A DNA stretch of 64,000 nucleotides. It comes from Hygrophila difformis. Its lineage: Eukaryota; Streptophyta; Magnoliopsida; Lamiales; Acanthaceae. Under the pieces are notes generated by a model. It was given only the letters and a program-made list of their open reading frames with translations, did no database searches and had not been told where the DNA came from. Below are positions 40,368-50,941 of the stretch, one piece after another. The position numbers and the translations under genes are program-made. Numbering within the stretch: the stretch's first letter is position 1; each line of letters starts with the position of its first letter. The stretch spans positions 22,538,626-22,602,625 of the forward strand of contig JAOANR010000015.1 in assembly GCA_030278955.1 (NCBI GenBank), given 5' to 3'.

Positions 40368-42488
40368 TCACTCCTGAGAGGAGTCATCTTCGTCTGTGGT
40401 GGCATAAAAATCAGCAGCAGCCTCGGTTACTTCATCCTCAGGATCCGAGTCCCAAACTTCAGGGAGCAGCTTAGCCATCTCAGCAAGGGCACGCTCTTCT
40501 TCATCCAGCTCTTCTCTCTTTCTCCTGATGGCATCTTGGCGCTCTGCAATCATGTCCTTGAGTTGATCGAGGGCTGTCTGGGGAATAGGGGGTCCATCTG
40601 GGCCTGGAATGTCTTGAATCTTGTTCTGCAATTTTGCCGTGAACTTGAACACTTTGGTGGTATCCACCAACTCCTTGGGATGTCCATCAATACCAACAGA
40701 CTCCAGATAGCCATAGATCAAGGCTGGGAAGGGAATGAGAGTAGAGCTGTCCTTCTTGAGGTTCTCAGCTATATCGACCATTTGATTCAGAACAAGCTTC
40801 CCATAGTTGATTTCTTTCTTGTTTTCATCAATGGCAAACAGCAATTGACACATCTCCTTCGAGACAACTGAGTGGTTTGCTGTAGGCATCACATTGGAAG
40901 AGATGAACTTGTAGAGCAGAAAGAACCTCTGGGTCAGATTTCCTGATCTCAAGCCTCTGCCTTTGATATTCTTCTCCTTGTCCTTAGTCAATAGTTTGGC
41001 AATCTGGACGTTGTTGAACTGAGTACCTGGTCTGAATACAGTGTCAAAGTCACACTGTGGAACACCAAGGAAATCACAGATATCCTTTGCAGTGAGAGGC
41101 ACAAGCTGCTTCTTGACATACACTCGCCCAAACCAGCTGCTTCCAGGGACGATGACTGACTTTCTAAGGTTGGCATAAAACATCTTTACCACAGATTGCT
41201 TGCTCCCTGGGAGTTCAGATGCCCAACGAAGGAGATGCCTTTTCTCAAGGTACTCTGTCCAGCCAATCTCATCACACTTGGGACCCTTAAATGCAACCTC
41301 AGGCTTTAGTTTTCTCTTACGCAGGACTGTCTCAAAGAAGGTCTGAGAGCTCAATGAGTAGAATTTGGAGCTAAACGCCAGATTGGTATCCACAATCTCA
41401 GGGGGGTCATCCTGAGCAACATCCTCCTCAACACTTTTAGTGGGGACCTTCTTCTTCTTCTGAGGTTGAGAGCTAGAGGGAGGGTCATCTGATTTCCTTT
41501 TCCCTTTGGAGACAGCAGCCTTCTTGCGAGCAAGAGCCCTGAGAGGGACACCATCTGATGAAGAAGATTGCTCCCCCTCACGTCCAGCCTCAGTGTGAGC
41601 AACAACCTGCTCTTCATCATCACTTCTCAGCTCATCCTCAGTGAGTCCCTCACGCCTAAGAAACTCTTCAGCAGAGATGGTAGTTCGATTGCCCTCAGGT
41701 GCCTCCTCATCTCCCGAGTCTTCACTGGATTCTTCCTCTTCTGGGTTGATCTCCACGTTCTTGTCTGATTCATCAGACAACTCAGTGGAAGAGTGTTCAG
41801 AGCCATCATCTGAACTCCCTGATGACCCACCACCAGCATTTTTGATAGCCACCTTTGGAGCATGACCAGGCACATTGGCTGATTCACCAGGGACACTTGA
41901 GGAAGTTTGCATGCCAGCGCCAGGGGCAGGGGTTACGGATTGAGGGCCAGGTTGAGTGCCAACTTGATGCCCAGATATAGGAATCGAACTCCCTGCATCA
42001 ACATTGTCAGAAACCAAGTTTTTCTGAGAAGCCATATTACCTTTCCCTTTAGGCGGGTTCTGTGGTTGCAATGCCGCATCCGCTAGGGTTGATAAGGGCA
42101 CTTGGACGGTTGGCACAGGTGCAACGGATGTGGGCGACGTGCTGGGAGCAGTTTCCCCATGGGAGAGAGCAGTTCCAACCCCCGATTGAGTGTGCGCCAG
42201 AGGAGTTGTCGTTAGGGCACCACCCGGGGCAGTTTCTTCGAGCGCATGCGCCATCTCAACGCGGATGTCAAGTGGGTCGGAGATAGGAACTTCTGGAGTA
42301 GCAATGGTGGTCGGAGCATCATCTGAGGTAGCAATATCAGTTGAATTCCGGCCACGGCCACGACCTCCCCTTCCGCGACTCGGTCCTCCTCGATTCCCTC
42401 CGCGATTTCCTCCTCGAGTGCGAGGGCCTCCACGAGCTGGGAGAGGTGAGTTCTCAGTGTTGGAACTCCTATTCCTTGTGGTCACCAT
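40368..42488 (-). CDS. Third ORF of the SIRE element, plant-transposon-protein-like
   Basis: 706 residues from ATG 42488 (the frame is open upstream to 42608, but MVTTRNRSS is the likelier start). Order: an Arg-Gly-rich N-terminus (RGGNRGGNRGG, SRGRGGRGRGR), a long Ser/Pro- and acid-rich region, a basic patch (QPQKKKKVPTK), then a globular domain over roughly the last 300 residues (VVKMFYANLRKSV, VYVKKQLVPLTAKDICDFLG, LYKFISSNVMPTANHSVVSK, PFPALIYGYLESVGI), and an acidic C-terminus after a helix. The globular domain shows the same order of motifs as the antisense ORFs of elements 1 and 2. ORFs in this position are often called env-like, but I see no signal peptide or membrane segment, so that label is not supported. 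Nucleic-acid binding by the RGG part is plausible. Confidence 0.75.
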   Translation of the reverse strand: MVTTRNRSSNTENSPLPARGGPRTRGGNRGGNRGGPSRGRGGRGRGRNSTDIATSDDAPTTIATPEVPISDPLDIRVEMAHALEETAPGGALTTTPLAHTQSGVGTALSHGETAPSTSPTSVAPVPTVQVPLSTLADAALQPQNPPKGKGNMASQKNLVSDNVDAGSSIPISGHQVGTQPGPQSVTPAPGAGMQTSSSVPGESANVPGHAPKVAIKNAGGGSSGSSDDGSEHSSTELSDESDKNVEINPEEEESSEDSGDEEAPEGNRTTISAEEFLRREGLTEDELRSDDEEQVVAHTEAGREGEQSSSSDGVPLRALARKKAAVSKGKRKSDDPPSSSQPQKKKKVPTKSVEEDVAQDDPPEIVDTNLAFSSKFYSLSSQTFFETVLRKRKLKPEVAFKGPKCDEIGWTEYLEKRHLLRWASELPGSKQSVVKMFYANLRKSVIVPGSSWFGRVYVKKQLVPLTAKDICDFLGVPQCDFDTVFRPGTQFNNVQIAKLLTKDKEKNIKGRGLRSGNLTQRFFLLYKFISSNVMPTANHSVVSKEMCQLLFAIDENKKEINYGKLVLNQMVDIAENLKKDSSTLIPFPALIYGYLESVGIDGHPKELVDTTKVFKFTAKLQNKIQDIPGPDGPPIPQTALDQLKDMIAERQDAIRRKREELDEEERALAEMAKLLPEVWDSDPEDEVTEAAADFYATTDEDDSSQE

Positions 42489-42870
42489 TGTTCCTGCGAG
42501 AGAGGAAGAGTATGGGAGTAGAGTGTTCTTTGAGAGACAAGAATACCTAAAGCGGGAGTGATAGAGATAGATGGAGACGCGGGGGGGAATTATCAGAAAA
42601 TAAAACAAAGGTTTGAAAGGAAACTTCCCTTTTAGTGGAGGCGTGTGATCATTAGGATCCCCCTAGGTAGCCGGTTACCTAATTAAGAAAATAACTTCCT
42701 TCTTTGAGAATTTGGACAACCGGTTTCCAAGGGATAGAGATAGGATTTCCTGCAATAAAAAATTTAAAGTAAGTATGGGATCTCTTAAAATAAGGCTTAT
42801 TGAAGTATATAAGAAAAACTTAGCCGTTTTTAAAGATGACAAGTGAGATCCCCAAGATCCTGTCTGAAAC

Positions 42871-44643
42871 TTAGACTATGGTGCATAGGCCAAGTTCCCG
42901 CCTCAGCTTTTCAAATCGATCTCCATCAAGGGCTTTGGTAAAGATGTCCGCGTTCTGTTCTTGTGTTCCAACATACTCCAGGGACACTACTTCATCTTCC
43001 ACGAGTTCCCGAATAAAGTGGTGTCTAACATCAATGTGTTTGGTTCGACTGTGTTGTACTGGATTTCTAGAAATGCTTATTGCACTCATGTTGTCACAGA
43101 GAACCACCAGCTTGTCTTGATCAATCCCATAGTCACTAATCATTTGTCTCATCCATAAGAGCTGTGCACAACAGCTCCCTGCTGCAATATACTCCGCCTC
43201 TGCTGTGGAGAGAGATATAGAGTTCTGCTTCTTACTATACCAGCTCACCAAGTTGGTTCCAACATAAAAACATCCTCCTGTGGTGCTTTTTCTGTCGTCA
43301 ATATTGCCAGCCCAATCTGCATCAGTGTATCCAATCAATTGAAGGTTGGATTCTTTGGAGTACCATAGGCCCAAATCAGGTGTTCCAGCAATGTATCGAA
43401 TCACTCTTTTTGCTGCCTTTAGATGAGACTCCTTTGGGTCTGCTTGGTACCTAGCACAGACACCTACAGCGTAGCTGATGTCGGGTCTGCTAGCTGCAAG
43501 GTAAAGGAGACTGCCGATGATCCCTCTGTACATCTTTTGATCAACACTCTTCCCTGTAGGATCCTTGTGAAGCTTATCAGATGTTCCAATCGGTGTTCGG
43601 ACAGGTTTACTGGACTCCAGTCCAAATTTCTTGACAATGCTTTTGGCATACTTGGCTTGGTTCAGAAAGGTACCTTCTTTCCTCTGAGTAACCTGCATAC
43701 CAAGAAAGAATGTCAATTCACCTACCATACTCATCTCAAATTCCTTACCCATAGTCTCGATGAACTTGTCCTTGAGCACATGGGAGGTTGATCCGAACAC
43801 GATGTCATCCACATAGACTTGAGCCACAATGATCCCTTTGGAGTCTTCCTTGATGAACATGGTCTTGTCTGTGCTTCCTCTTCTATATCCATTCTCCAAT
43901 AGGTATTTTGAAAGCCTCTCATACCATGCTCTAGGAGCTTGCTTAAGCCCGTAGAGAGCTTTGTTTAGCCGAAAGACATGGTCTGGGAAGTCTGCATCTT
44001 CGAAGCCCTTGGGTTGCTCCACATACACTTCTTCTTTCAACCAACCATTTAAGAAGGCGCTCTTCACGTCCATCTGATAGAGTTTGAAGCCCATTGAACA
44101 TGCAATGGCAAGGAGTAGTCTCACAGCTTCGAGTCTTGCTACAGGTGCAAAGGTCTCGCTGTAGTCTACTCCTTCCACTTGGGTGTAGCCTTGAGCTACG
44201 AGCCTGGCTTTGTTTCGAATAACATTACCATTCTCGTCACTTTTGTTCTTGAACACCCACTTTGTTCCAATGACGTTGATATTATGTGGACGCTCGACCA
44301 AGGTCCATACTTCATTCCTCTTGAACTGAGCAAGCTCTTCCTGCATGGCATTGATCCAATTCTCGTCTTGCAGAGCTTCTTCAACCCTTGAGGGTTCAAT
44401 CCTTGAGGTGAAGCAATGTAATCCAGCAAACTCTCTATAGTCAATCTTCTTCTTTACACGAGTTCTCCGATCTTCAAGAACGTCCCCAATGACATCGTCT
44501 GGATTGTGATTACGATGTATTCTGACTTGGGGAGCAGCAACCTCAGACTGTGCCGGTGTTCCAACAGGTGTTTGAACACTGGGTTGGGCCTCATCATTCT
44601 CTGTGGTGGCTTCCTGCTTGTCTTCAGACGAAGATCGGCTTTG
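42871..44643 (-). CDS. SIRE pol, second half: RT and RNase H
   Basis: 590 open codons in the same frame as the gag-integrase ORF, directly after a single TAA (44644-44646). [37 protein letters not shown], and the catalytic [11 protein letters not shown]. RNase [50 protein letters not shown] and ADIFTKAL. All expected motifs are intact. Unless the stop is read through, this part would not be made. Confidence 0.9.
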   Translation of the reverse strand, partial: QSRSSSEDKQEATTENDEAQPSVQTPVGTPAQSEVAAPQVRIHRNHNPDDVIGDVLEDRRTRVKKKIDYREFAGLHCFTSRIEPSRVEEALQDENWINAMQEELAQFKRNEVWTLVERPHNINVIGTKWVFKNKSDENGNVIRNKARLVAQGYTQVEGVDYSETFAPVARLEAVRLLLAIACSMGFKLYQMDVKSAFLNGWLKEEVYVEQPKGFEDADFPDHVFRLNKALYGLKQAPRAWYERLSKYLLENGYRRGSTDKTMFIKEDSKGIIVAQVYVDDIVFGSTSHVLKDKFIETMGKEFEMSMVGELTFFLGMQVTQRKEGTFLNQAKYAKSIVKKFGLESSKPVRTPIGTSDKLHKDPTGKSVDQKMYRGIIGSLLYLAASRPDISYAVGVCARYQADPKESHLKAAKRVIRYIAGTPDLGLWYSKESNLQLIGYTDADWAGNIDDRKSTTGGCFYVGTNLVSWYSKKQNSISLSTAEAEYIAAGSCCAQLLWMRQMISDYGIDQDKLVVLCDNMSAISISRNPVQHSRTKHIDVRHHFIRELVEDEVVSLEYVGTQEQNADIFTKALDGDRFEKLRRELGLCTIV

Positions 44644-47600
44644 TTAGGTGCTTTGGGTGTCTTTCTCTGTATCCTCCTCTTGGGATTCGACTGGTGTTCC
44701 TCTGTTGGGTGCGTCTTCCACAATGACATTTGTGGATTCGATTACCTTTCTGGTTCTGGAGTTGTATACTCGAAAAGCTTTGCTAGATGTTGAGTATCCA
44801 ACAAAGATCCCCTCGTCACTTTTCTCTTTGAACTTTCCGGTGTGTTCCCTGTCATTAAGCACAAAACACTTGCAACCAAAGATGTGAAAATATGATATTG
44901 AAGTCTTTTTACCCTTCCATAATTCATATGGAGTCATGAGTGTCTTAGGCCTGATATACACTCGATTTATCATATAGCACGCCGTGTTGATTGCCTCTGC
45001 CCAAAGAAACTCAGGAACCTTCTTGGAGTTCATCATGACACGTGCCATTTCTTGCAAGGTGCGGTTCTTCCTCTCCACTACTCCATTGTGCTGAGGGGTC
45101 TTTGGTGCTGAAAACTCGTGTTTGATCCCAATGCTGGAACAGTAATCTTCGAAGGCTTGATTCTCAAATTCCTTCCCATGATCACTACGAATTCTCTTCA
45201 CTTTGCAATCCTTTTCGTTCATAATTTGATTGCACAATTTCATAAAGGCCTTGAACGCTTCGCTCTTTTCCCTGAGAAAATCAACCCACGTATATCTGGA
45301 AAAGTCATCTACACAAACGAAAATGTACCTTTTACCTCCCAAACTAGAGATTTCAGTTGGCCCAATAAGGTCCATGTGTAGGAGTTCCAGACAGTGTGTT
45401 GTGGCATTGTGTTCAGTCACAGGATGGGACACCCGAGTTTGCTTGTTTTTGGCACAATCTTCACAAAAGTCAGAGTCATGTTTCTTTAGGTCTGGAAGTC
45501 CACGAACAGCTCCTGTCCTGCTCAACTTGATCAGATCTCTGAAGTTCAGATGACCTAACTTTTCATGCCAGAGTAGGTTTCGGGAGCTTCCTGCATCTTT
45601 CACAAAATTACAAGTTTGTACGAGTAAATAGCAGTCATTCCGAGATCTCAGTCCCCTCATGACGCATACATTGTTAGAGTCAAGAACTTCACAATATTTT
45701 TTGTTAAAGGATACAGTCAAGTCATCATCGCATAGCTGACTTATGCTAATGAGGTTAGCATGCAATCCCTCCACATAGTAGACATTGTTGAGCTTAGGCA
45801 GACCATCTCCATGGAGAGTTCCTTGTCCAGAGAGGTGACCCTTTTTGCCGTTTCCAAAGACCACGGATCCACCATCAATATCCTTGAATGGTTTGAGGAC
45901 GTCTTTATCACCTGTCATGTGCCTCGAACAGCCACTATCGAAGTACCAAGTTGCATTCTTGCCCTTTTGTCTGGAAGATAGGAGAGCCACATTGCATCTT
46001 GCAGAGATTTTGGTGACCCATTCACGCCTTATGGAGATTCTCTTCTTGAGTTCTTCATTAGGCCATCTCACCGGTTTTCCTTCAAGAAGATCCTTGATGA
46101 TCTTTCGACAGTGTTCGGTTTTATGCCCTCTGAACTTGCAATAGTCGCATATGAGAGGTCCTCTGAAAGAATTCCTCCTTTTGCTATACCCTTTAGGACT
46201 TTTGTAACCAGTCTTCGTGTTCTGACAAGGTGCTCGGTCACTCAGTTGTCCTCCTGCCACGAACTTGATATTCCCTTTGGATGTAGAGGCAGTACTGAAG
46301 TTGTTATACCCAAGACCTCGCCTGTTCCCATGAGATTTTCCAGCAGCTAGAGCGTCATCGAGTTTGGCCTTCCCTTTATTCATGTCCGACAGAATTTTCT
46401 CAGATTTGCTGAGTTTCTCCCGGAGTTCAGCGATTTCTACTGTAACCAAATCATGCTTGGTAGACAACTTCTCCTTTTCCTCTTTTTCAAAGAGAATTCC
46501 AGCCTCCAGTTCAGTTACATGAATGGACACCGCTTCATCCTTAGCTAGTAAGGTTTTGTTCTCGTCCAGGAGCCTTTCGACCTCATCTCTAAGGTCCTGA
46601 TTGATCTTTTGCAAATCTTCTATCTCGGTCATGGAAGTTTCTAATTTCTCAAAAACTTCATTATAGAGGTCTGTGAGACGCTCTATTTTGTCTGCTTCTT
46701 TGCTGCTAAGAGGAGCACAATCATGATTAGTGAAGTCATTATTTATAGAGTTAGAAACAGTACCGTGTTGTGACTCAGTGTCCGAACATGAGTCTGAATC
46801 CCATGATCCTGGAGCCATGAGAGCAATCCCATGCTCAGATTCTCCCTCACTGCATTCAGCTTCCTCATCATGATCACTAAAGGTGATGTGGTAGGTCTTC
46901 TTATCCTTCTTCTTTAGATTTCCACAGTCGGCCCTAATGTGACCAAAACCTCTGCATTCGTAGCATTCCGGTCCCTTGGGCCTTTCTTCGGACTGTTGAT
47001 CCTTGCCATAGGGTTTGGATCTCCTTTTGGAATCTCTTCTGGAGTTAGATCCATCGCCCTTCCCACTAGAAAAACCTTCCTTCCCCTTTTTATTTTTGAG
47101 AAGTCTGGCCAATCTCTTTGTGAGAAGGGAGATCTCGTCATCATCACTGTGATCACTATCAATCTCGACTTCCTTGTCAGTCACCACCTTTGATTCGGCC
47201 TTGAAGGCTATCCTTTTGCTACCGACCTCCTTGCAGTGATCCATTTCCCAAGATTGGAGTATCCCCATTAGTTCATCCACTTGCATAGTGGAGTAATCCT
47301 TGTAGAGTTCTAGGGCGGCAATCTTGGGATTGAACCTGTCAGGAATAGTCCCCACAATCTTTCTCACCAACTCTTGTTGGGAATATGTTTTCCCAAGTTG
47401 ATGCGCCTGATTGGTCAAGTCACGAATTCTACCAACATAGCTAACAATACTCTCATTTTCATCCATAGTGAGTTTATGAAATTGGGATTCAATGGAAATT
47501 AACTTGGAAGATCTAACAGAGGCCATACCTTCATGGGAGTTTACCAGTACTTCCCATGCATCATACGCCGTGTCACATGCGGAGATAAGCTTGTATTGAT

Positions 47601-47868
47601 CTTCAGTGACTCCATTGAAAATAGCATTGAGAGCCTTGGAGTTCATAGAGGATAGAGTCTTTTCTTCCGCAGTCCATTTGTCCTTGGGTTTGGGTGTTTT
47701 GACACCTTCATCGTCCTCCACAGTGGGGCGTTCGAACTTGGTTTCAACAGCATCCCAAACTCCTTCGTCGATGGCCATGAGAAAAGCCCTCATCCTGGTC
47801 TTCCAGTATGAGAAGTTTGTCCCATCTAGCAGGGGTGGCCTGGAGATATTTCCTCCTTCACGACTCAT
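44644..47868 (-). CDS. SIRE gag, protease and integrase
   Basis: 1,074 codons from ATG 47868. Gag with an N-terminal RPPLLDGTNFSYWKTRM motif (DUF4219-like), a UBN2-type capsid region (about 60-230), a CCHC zinc knuckle (CYECRGFGHIRADC, about 300), a coiled coil (about 390-500) and a second CCHC-like knuckle (CDYCKFRGHKTEHC, about 565). Protease WYFDSGCSRHMTG (about 640). GAG-pre-integrase HHCC (HEKLGHLNFRD to CEDCAKNKQ) and integrase core with Asp, Asp and Glu (HMDLIGP, RSDHGKEF, GVVERKNRTLQ). The frame then meets TAA at 44644. The reverse-strand shadows are not genes. Confidence 0.9.
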   Translation of the reverse strand: MSREGGNISRPPLLDGTNFSYWKTRMRAFLMAIDEGVWDAVETKFERPTVEDDEGVKTPKPKDKWTAEEKTLSSMNSKALNAIFNGVTEDQYKLISACDTAYDAWEVLVNSHEGMASVRSSKLISIESQFHKLTMDENESIVSYVGRIRDLTNQAHQLGKTYSQQELVRKIVGTIPDRFNPKIAALELYKDYSTMQVDELMGILQSWEMDHCKEVGSKRIAFKAESKVVTDKEVEIDSDHSDDDEISLLTKRLARLLKNKKGKEGFSSGKGDGSNSRRDSKRRSKPYGKDQQSEERPKGPECYECRGFGHIRADCGNLKKKDKKTYHITFSDHDEEAECSEGESEHGIALMAPGSWDSDSCSDTESQHGTVSNSINNDFTNHDCAPLSSKEADKIERLTDLYNEVFEKLETSMTEIEDLQKINQDLRDEVERLLDENKTLLAKDEAVSIHVTELEAGILFEKEEKEKLSTKHDLVTVEIAELREKLSKSEKILSDMNKGKAKLDDALAAGKSHGNRRGLGYNNFSTASTSKGNIKFVAGGQLSDRAPCQNTKTGYKSPKGYSKRRNSFRGPLICDYCKFRGHKTEHCRKIIKDLLEGKPVRWPNEELKKRISIRREWVTKISARCNVALLSSRQKGKNATWYFDSGCSRHMTGDKDVLKPFKDIDGGSVVFGNGKKGHLSGQGTLHGDGLPKLNNVYYVEGLHANLISISQLCDDDLTVSFNKKYCEVLDSNNVCVMRGLRSRNDCYLLVQTCNFVKDAGSSRNLLWHEKLGHLNFRDLIKLSRTGAVRGLPDLKKHDSDFCEDCAKNKQTRVSHPVTEHNATTHCLELLHMDLIGPTEISSLGGKRYIFVCVDDFSRYTWVDFLREKSEAFKAFMKLCNQIMNEKDCKVKRIRSDHGKEFENQAFEDYCSSIGIKHEFSAPKTPQHNGVVERKNRTLQEMARVMMNSKKVPEFLWAEAINTACYMINRVYIRPKTLMTPYELWKGKKTSISYFHIFGCKCFVLNDREHTGKFKEKSDEGIFVGYSTSSKAFRVYNSRTRKVIESTNVIVEDAPNRGTPVESQEEDTEKDTQST

Positions 47869-47901
47869 CTTGACGCTTGGATCTCACCCGAAGGTGTGTG
47901 A

Positions 47902-47913
47902 GCTCTGATACCA
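47902..47913 (-). other. Primer-binding site of the SIRE element
   Basis: Complement of TGGTATCAGAGC, two bases from the 5' LTR. Confidence 0.9.
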
Positions 47914-47915
47914 CT

Positions 47916-48867
47916 TGTTGGTCCCTTATACGTCAAGACTAATATTCTCAACCTCGACTGTTTGTTCAATCACACACTTAAATAACTTATTAGTAGGTTA
48001 GTACTTAAAGATAAATAAATGCAGTAAAGAGAAAAGAACAAACAGAGAGTTGATGACCCAGTTCGGCCCAAGGCCTACGTCTGGGGGATACCAATCCAGG
48101 AGTGTTCCACTATGTGTTCGAACACCACGTTACAACACGAACAATAGTGAACCAGTAACCTTTTACTCCAACACCCAAGCAGATGATCGATGGTACCAGA
48201 AACTCCCTTTTCTGGTGAGAATACTCCGATTCTACTTCGACCCCTTGAAGACTCCTTCTCCAAGTTTCCCTTGAGTGAGCCTGTAAAAGATCCTCCCTTT
48301 GATGTAGCAATGAAGGGTAGTATCTTTGTTGACACGATCTCGAGTGTTGCCCTTGATTAAAGTGTCGGATTTGATCAAGGGTTCAATGTGCACGATGACT
48401 CCGAAGAACACTCAAGTAGCAATCTCCTTCACAAGTGATGAATCTTGCGGATGGGGTGAAGAGATTGCTCAAGAATTTCTCAAGAAGGCTTTTGCAATGT
48501 ATTTTCAAATGATTGTCTCCGTAATGAACCAATGCATTTTTCTTTCTTAAAAAGCCGTTCGAAATCCCAACACTATGGAAGGGAATTACTCAATCCCTCG
48601 AATCCTTCCACCTTCCTTAGCTGCTTCCTTCCTTACACGGATGAGGAGATCCTCTTGCCAAAACTTCTATGATCCCAGCAAGGCAATGGCAGACGACCGT
48701 TGGGCGTACGCTTCTTTCCATGCGGGGCAAGGTTTATCCGATTCGAGAAAGGCAATCCAAAGATTTGCTCCCAAGAATAATATGCGGATAAGATCAAGGG
48801 GGTGGGATCCTACCTAGTGTTCAACATCGGATTGGAACACATTATCTCAAAAATAGAGGTTCTAACA
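47916..48867 (-). repeat. 5' LTR of the SIRE element
   Basis: 952 bases; no difference seen from 39044-39995. Followed by the CCCTT target duplication. Confidence 0.9.
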
Positions 48868-49273
48868 CCCTTGATTAAGAATTAGGAAAGAAAACAATTA
48901 TTATTATTATTATTATTATTATTCAATTTTAGTTTGGGGAAAATTAATTTTTGAAGATGAACAAGTTGAATTAGAAAATTGATAGTGGGTTTTGGAAGAT
49001 GAAAAGAGATGAAAATTATGCCATATGGTAGAGGATGATTAATAATTACAGAAAAATATTAAATTATTAAAAATAAATTTAAAAATAAATTTTGGCTCCT
49101 TTTAATTTTGGATTCTGGGTGGGGGTGGGCGAACGGGTTAGATAATTTAATTTCATACCCAAACCGAATAAGCCGAACCCGAATTACCAAACCCGACCCG
49201 ATGCCCACCTCTAATACTGGGAAATTGCACTGTCGCCATGCAAGGACAGGCGCTATCTTACCAGGCTCGAGCT
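48868..49273. other. Spacer with (ATT)n microsatellite
   Basis: The right flank of the SIRE insertion continues the LINE for at most ~20 bases. An ATT repeat lies at 48898-48923. A GGGTGGGGGTGGGCGAACGG stretch at 49117-49136 is followed by AACCCGA-type repeats. No gene seen. Confidence 0.4.
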
Positions 49274-49655
49274 GGAAAAAAAACCCAATGATCCCATAAT
49301 TTTGTTCGTTTTCCCAAATCATCCCATAAAAAATAAATTAACACAATCCATCCAGTAGCTATGTTAGTTTTCGCCCAATCTGTCCCACCCACCCCTAATG
49401 ACGACTAATGCTGATGTAGCAGCAATGGTGCTGCCACATCAACCACATTAGGGTACTAATCCGCTGTCACGTCAGCATTAATCATTATTAGTCACATTAA
49501 TCCGCTGTTATATCAGTATTAATCATCATTAAAGGTGGTGGAATGTATTGGGTGAAAATTAGCATTGTTACCGGATGGATTGGGTTAATTCATTTTCAAT
49601 GGGATGGTTTGGGAAACGAATAAAATTATGGAACCGTTAGAGCTTTTTTGTTTCC
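49274..49655. mobile_element. Inverted-repeat MITE at the edge of the kinase pseudogene
   Basis: About 382 bases. The left arm (49274-49400) and right arm (49520-49655) are inverted copies: CCCATAATTTTGTTCG on the left and its near complement at 49614-49629. The middle also folds on itself around alternating CCGCTGT segments. Flanking GGCTC on both sides may be part of a target duplication (weak). It abuts the first recognisable kinase codons. Confidence 0.6.
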
Positions 49656-50941
49656 GGCTCATTCGAGACCGACGACAAACTCTGGATCGTTATGCCCTAC
49701 ATGTACAGGGCTCAATCCAGTCCATCATTTCTGCAAATTTCCCCAATGGCCTGTCGCCGACCTAGATCGCCTCGATTGCGATCAGAGTTCTCAAGGCTCT
49801 GGACGCCATTCACCGCAGCGACCTAGTGCATCGCGGCGTCTAGCAGGGGCGGACCCAAAGCTACGCTACAATTTTTTTTCTTTTTATTATATATGTACAG
49901 TATATTAAAAAAAATTAAATTTTTATGTATATGTGTTTACGAAGCATAGCCTATCTCATTTCTTATGGAGTATTATTTATGAGCCTACCTAAAATTTTTG
50001 TGTGTTGTAAGTAGTCTTTTTTTATTTAGAATATATTAATTCTTCTTATAGAAATATATATCCTGGGTTTGCCACGTCAAGCCCGGAAACATCCTCATCA
50101 ACAGCTTTGGCGAGGTGATGCTCTCCGATTTCGGGGTTTCGTCGTGGTATTACCAGGAAGAATCGGGGTGTCCTCAGCCGAGTGCAGCCCCTATGATGAC
50201 TCGGATAATGCGGTTATTACGACGGCATATTGGGTACCACAGAAGGCAATGGAGCCGGATAGGCGATACGGTCTGCGATCGGATATTTGGTCGCTGGGGA
50301 TAACTCTGCTGGAGATGTTCCACGGACGGCCTCCGGTGTCGGAACTCCCCATGTCGAACTTCGCCATGACACGAATCTTGAAACGGTTCCTTTTCAATGA
50401 TTATTACATGAAGATGAAGAAAGCGGAGACGACACAGGAAAAGCAATGTCCTGATTCATTGAGGGATTTTCTGAAAGTTTGCCTACAACGTAGCGTGCCC
50501 CCGGAAGGGAGGCGAGACGCAACTCAACTTATCAATCATGAATTTATCAAAGAAAGCAAGCATCGCCATTTTGAGAACCACATTTTCCTGTATCTGACGG
50601 CAGTAGAAAGGGTTGAAGAGAGGTTTAAGGCGAGGGGTGTGCCTCCCCCGATTCCGGTCTTCGTTGAATCAGGTGCAAAGTGCTGTCACTAGAAAATATT
50701 GGAGGAGTGGAAATTCGAGCGGGAGAAGGTGATATCGGTGCCTCAATTCCATGACTGGGTCAAGCCTTTTGCGTTTGATGACCCGTATGATGGTTACAGC
50801 TCTGGGCTGTGCTGCTACGAGAAGGGTTTGGGGGTTATGTCCCGTATGCTGGACATGGCAGGGCAAGAACCGAGTGCCGAAAACATTCCGCCAGAAGATG
50901 CAGACAGGGCAAATGTACAGGAGGAGGATGAAAATAAGTAA
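49656..50941 (+). pseudogene. STE20-like protein kinase pseudogene
   Basis: Recognisable kinase text starts in the N-lobe (SFETDDKLWIVMPYM). After frameshifts it reaches LKALDAIHRSDLVHRGV, the catalytic loop, with HRG where HRD is expected. A MITE splits the loop at 49844-50074. The frame resumes VKPGNILINSFGEVMLSDFG, with the DFG motif. It shifts again to give YGLRSDIWSLGITLLEMFHG (subdomain IX), CPDSLRDFLKVCLQ and the end of the C-lobe, then a stop at 50690-50692 and an in-frame tail to 50941. The closest type is the plant STE20/Fray (OSR1-like) group. The N-terminal lobe start is absent and no intron is seen, so a retrocopy is possible. Confidence 0.75.
49844..50074. mobile_element. hAT-like MITE inside the kinase pseudogene
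   Basis: About 231 AT-rich bases starting CAGGGGCGGACCCA and ending CTGGGTTTGCC, an imperfect inverted pair. The flanks GCGTCTAG (49836-49843) and ACGTCAAG (50075-50082) look like a decayed eight-base target duplication. Kinase coding text continues across it. Confidence 0.6.

Larger units (their letters stand above)
39044..48867 (-). mobile_element. SIRE/Maximus-type copia retrotransposon, complete
   Basis: 9,824 bases with two LTRs of 952 bases in which I saw no difference, and perfect target duplication CCCTT (39039-39043, 48868-48872). Primer site at 47902-47913; polypurine tract AAAAAGAGGGAGAT next to the 3' LTR. Order in its own direction: gag-protease-integrase, RT-RNase H, then a third ORF after pol. 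The polyprotein frame is open for 1,665 codons except for one TAA at 44644-44646. The polypurine tract and post-pol ORF are typical of the SIRE lineage. Confidence 0.9.

Noticed and set aside
40368..42488. Retroviral-type envelope gene
   Set aside because: Right position for an env-like ORF, but no signal peptide, transmembrane or fusion segment is visible; RGG, acidic and plant-transposon-protein-like regions instead.
46914..47193. Overlapping ORFs on both strands within SIRE gag
   Set aside because: Shadows of the intact gag frame.
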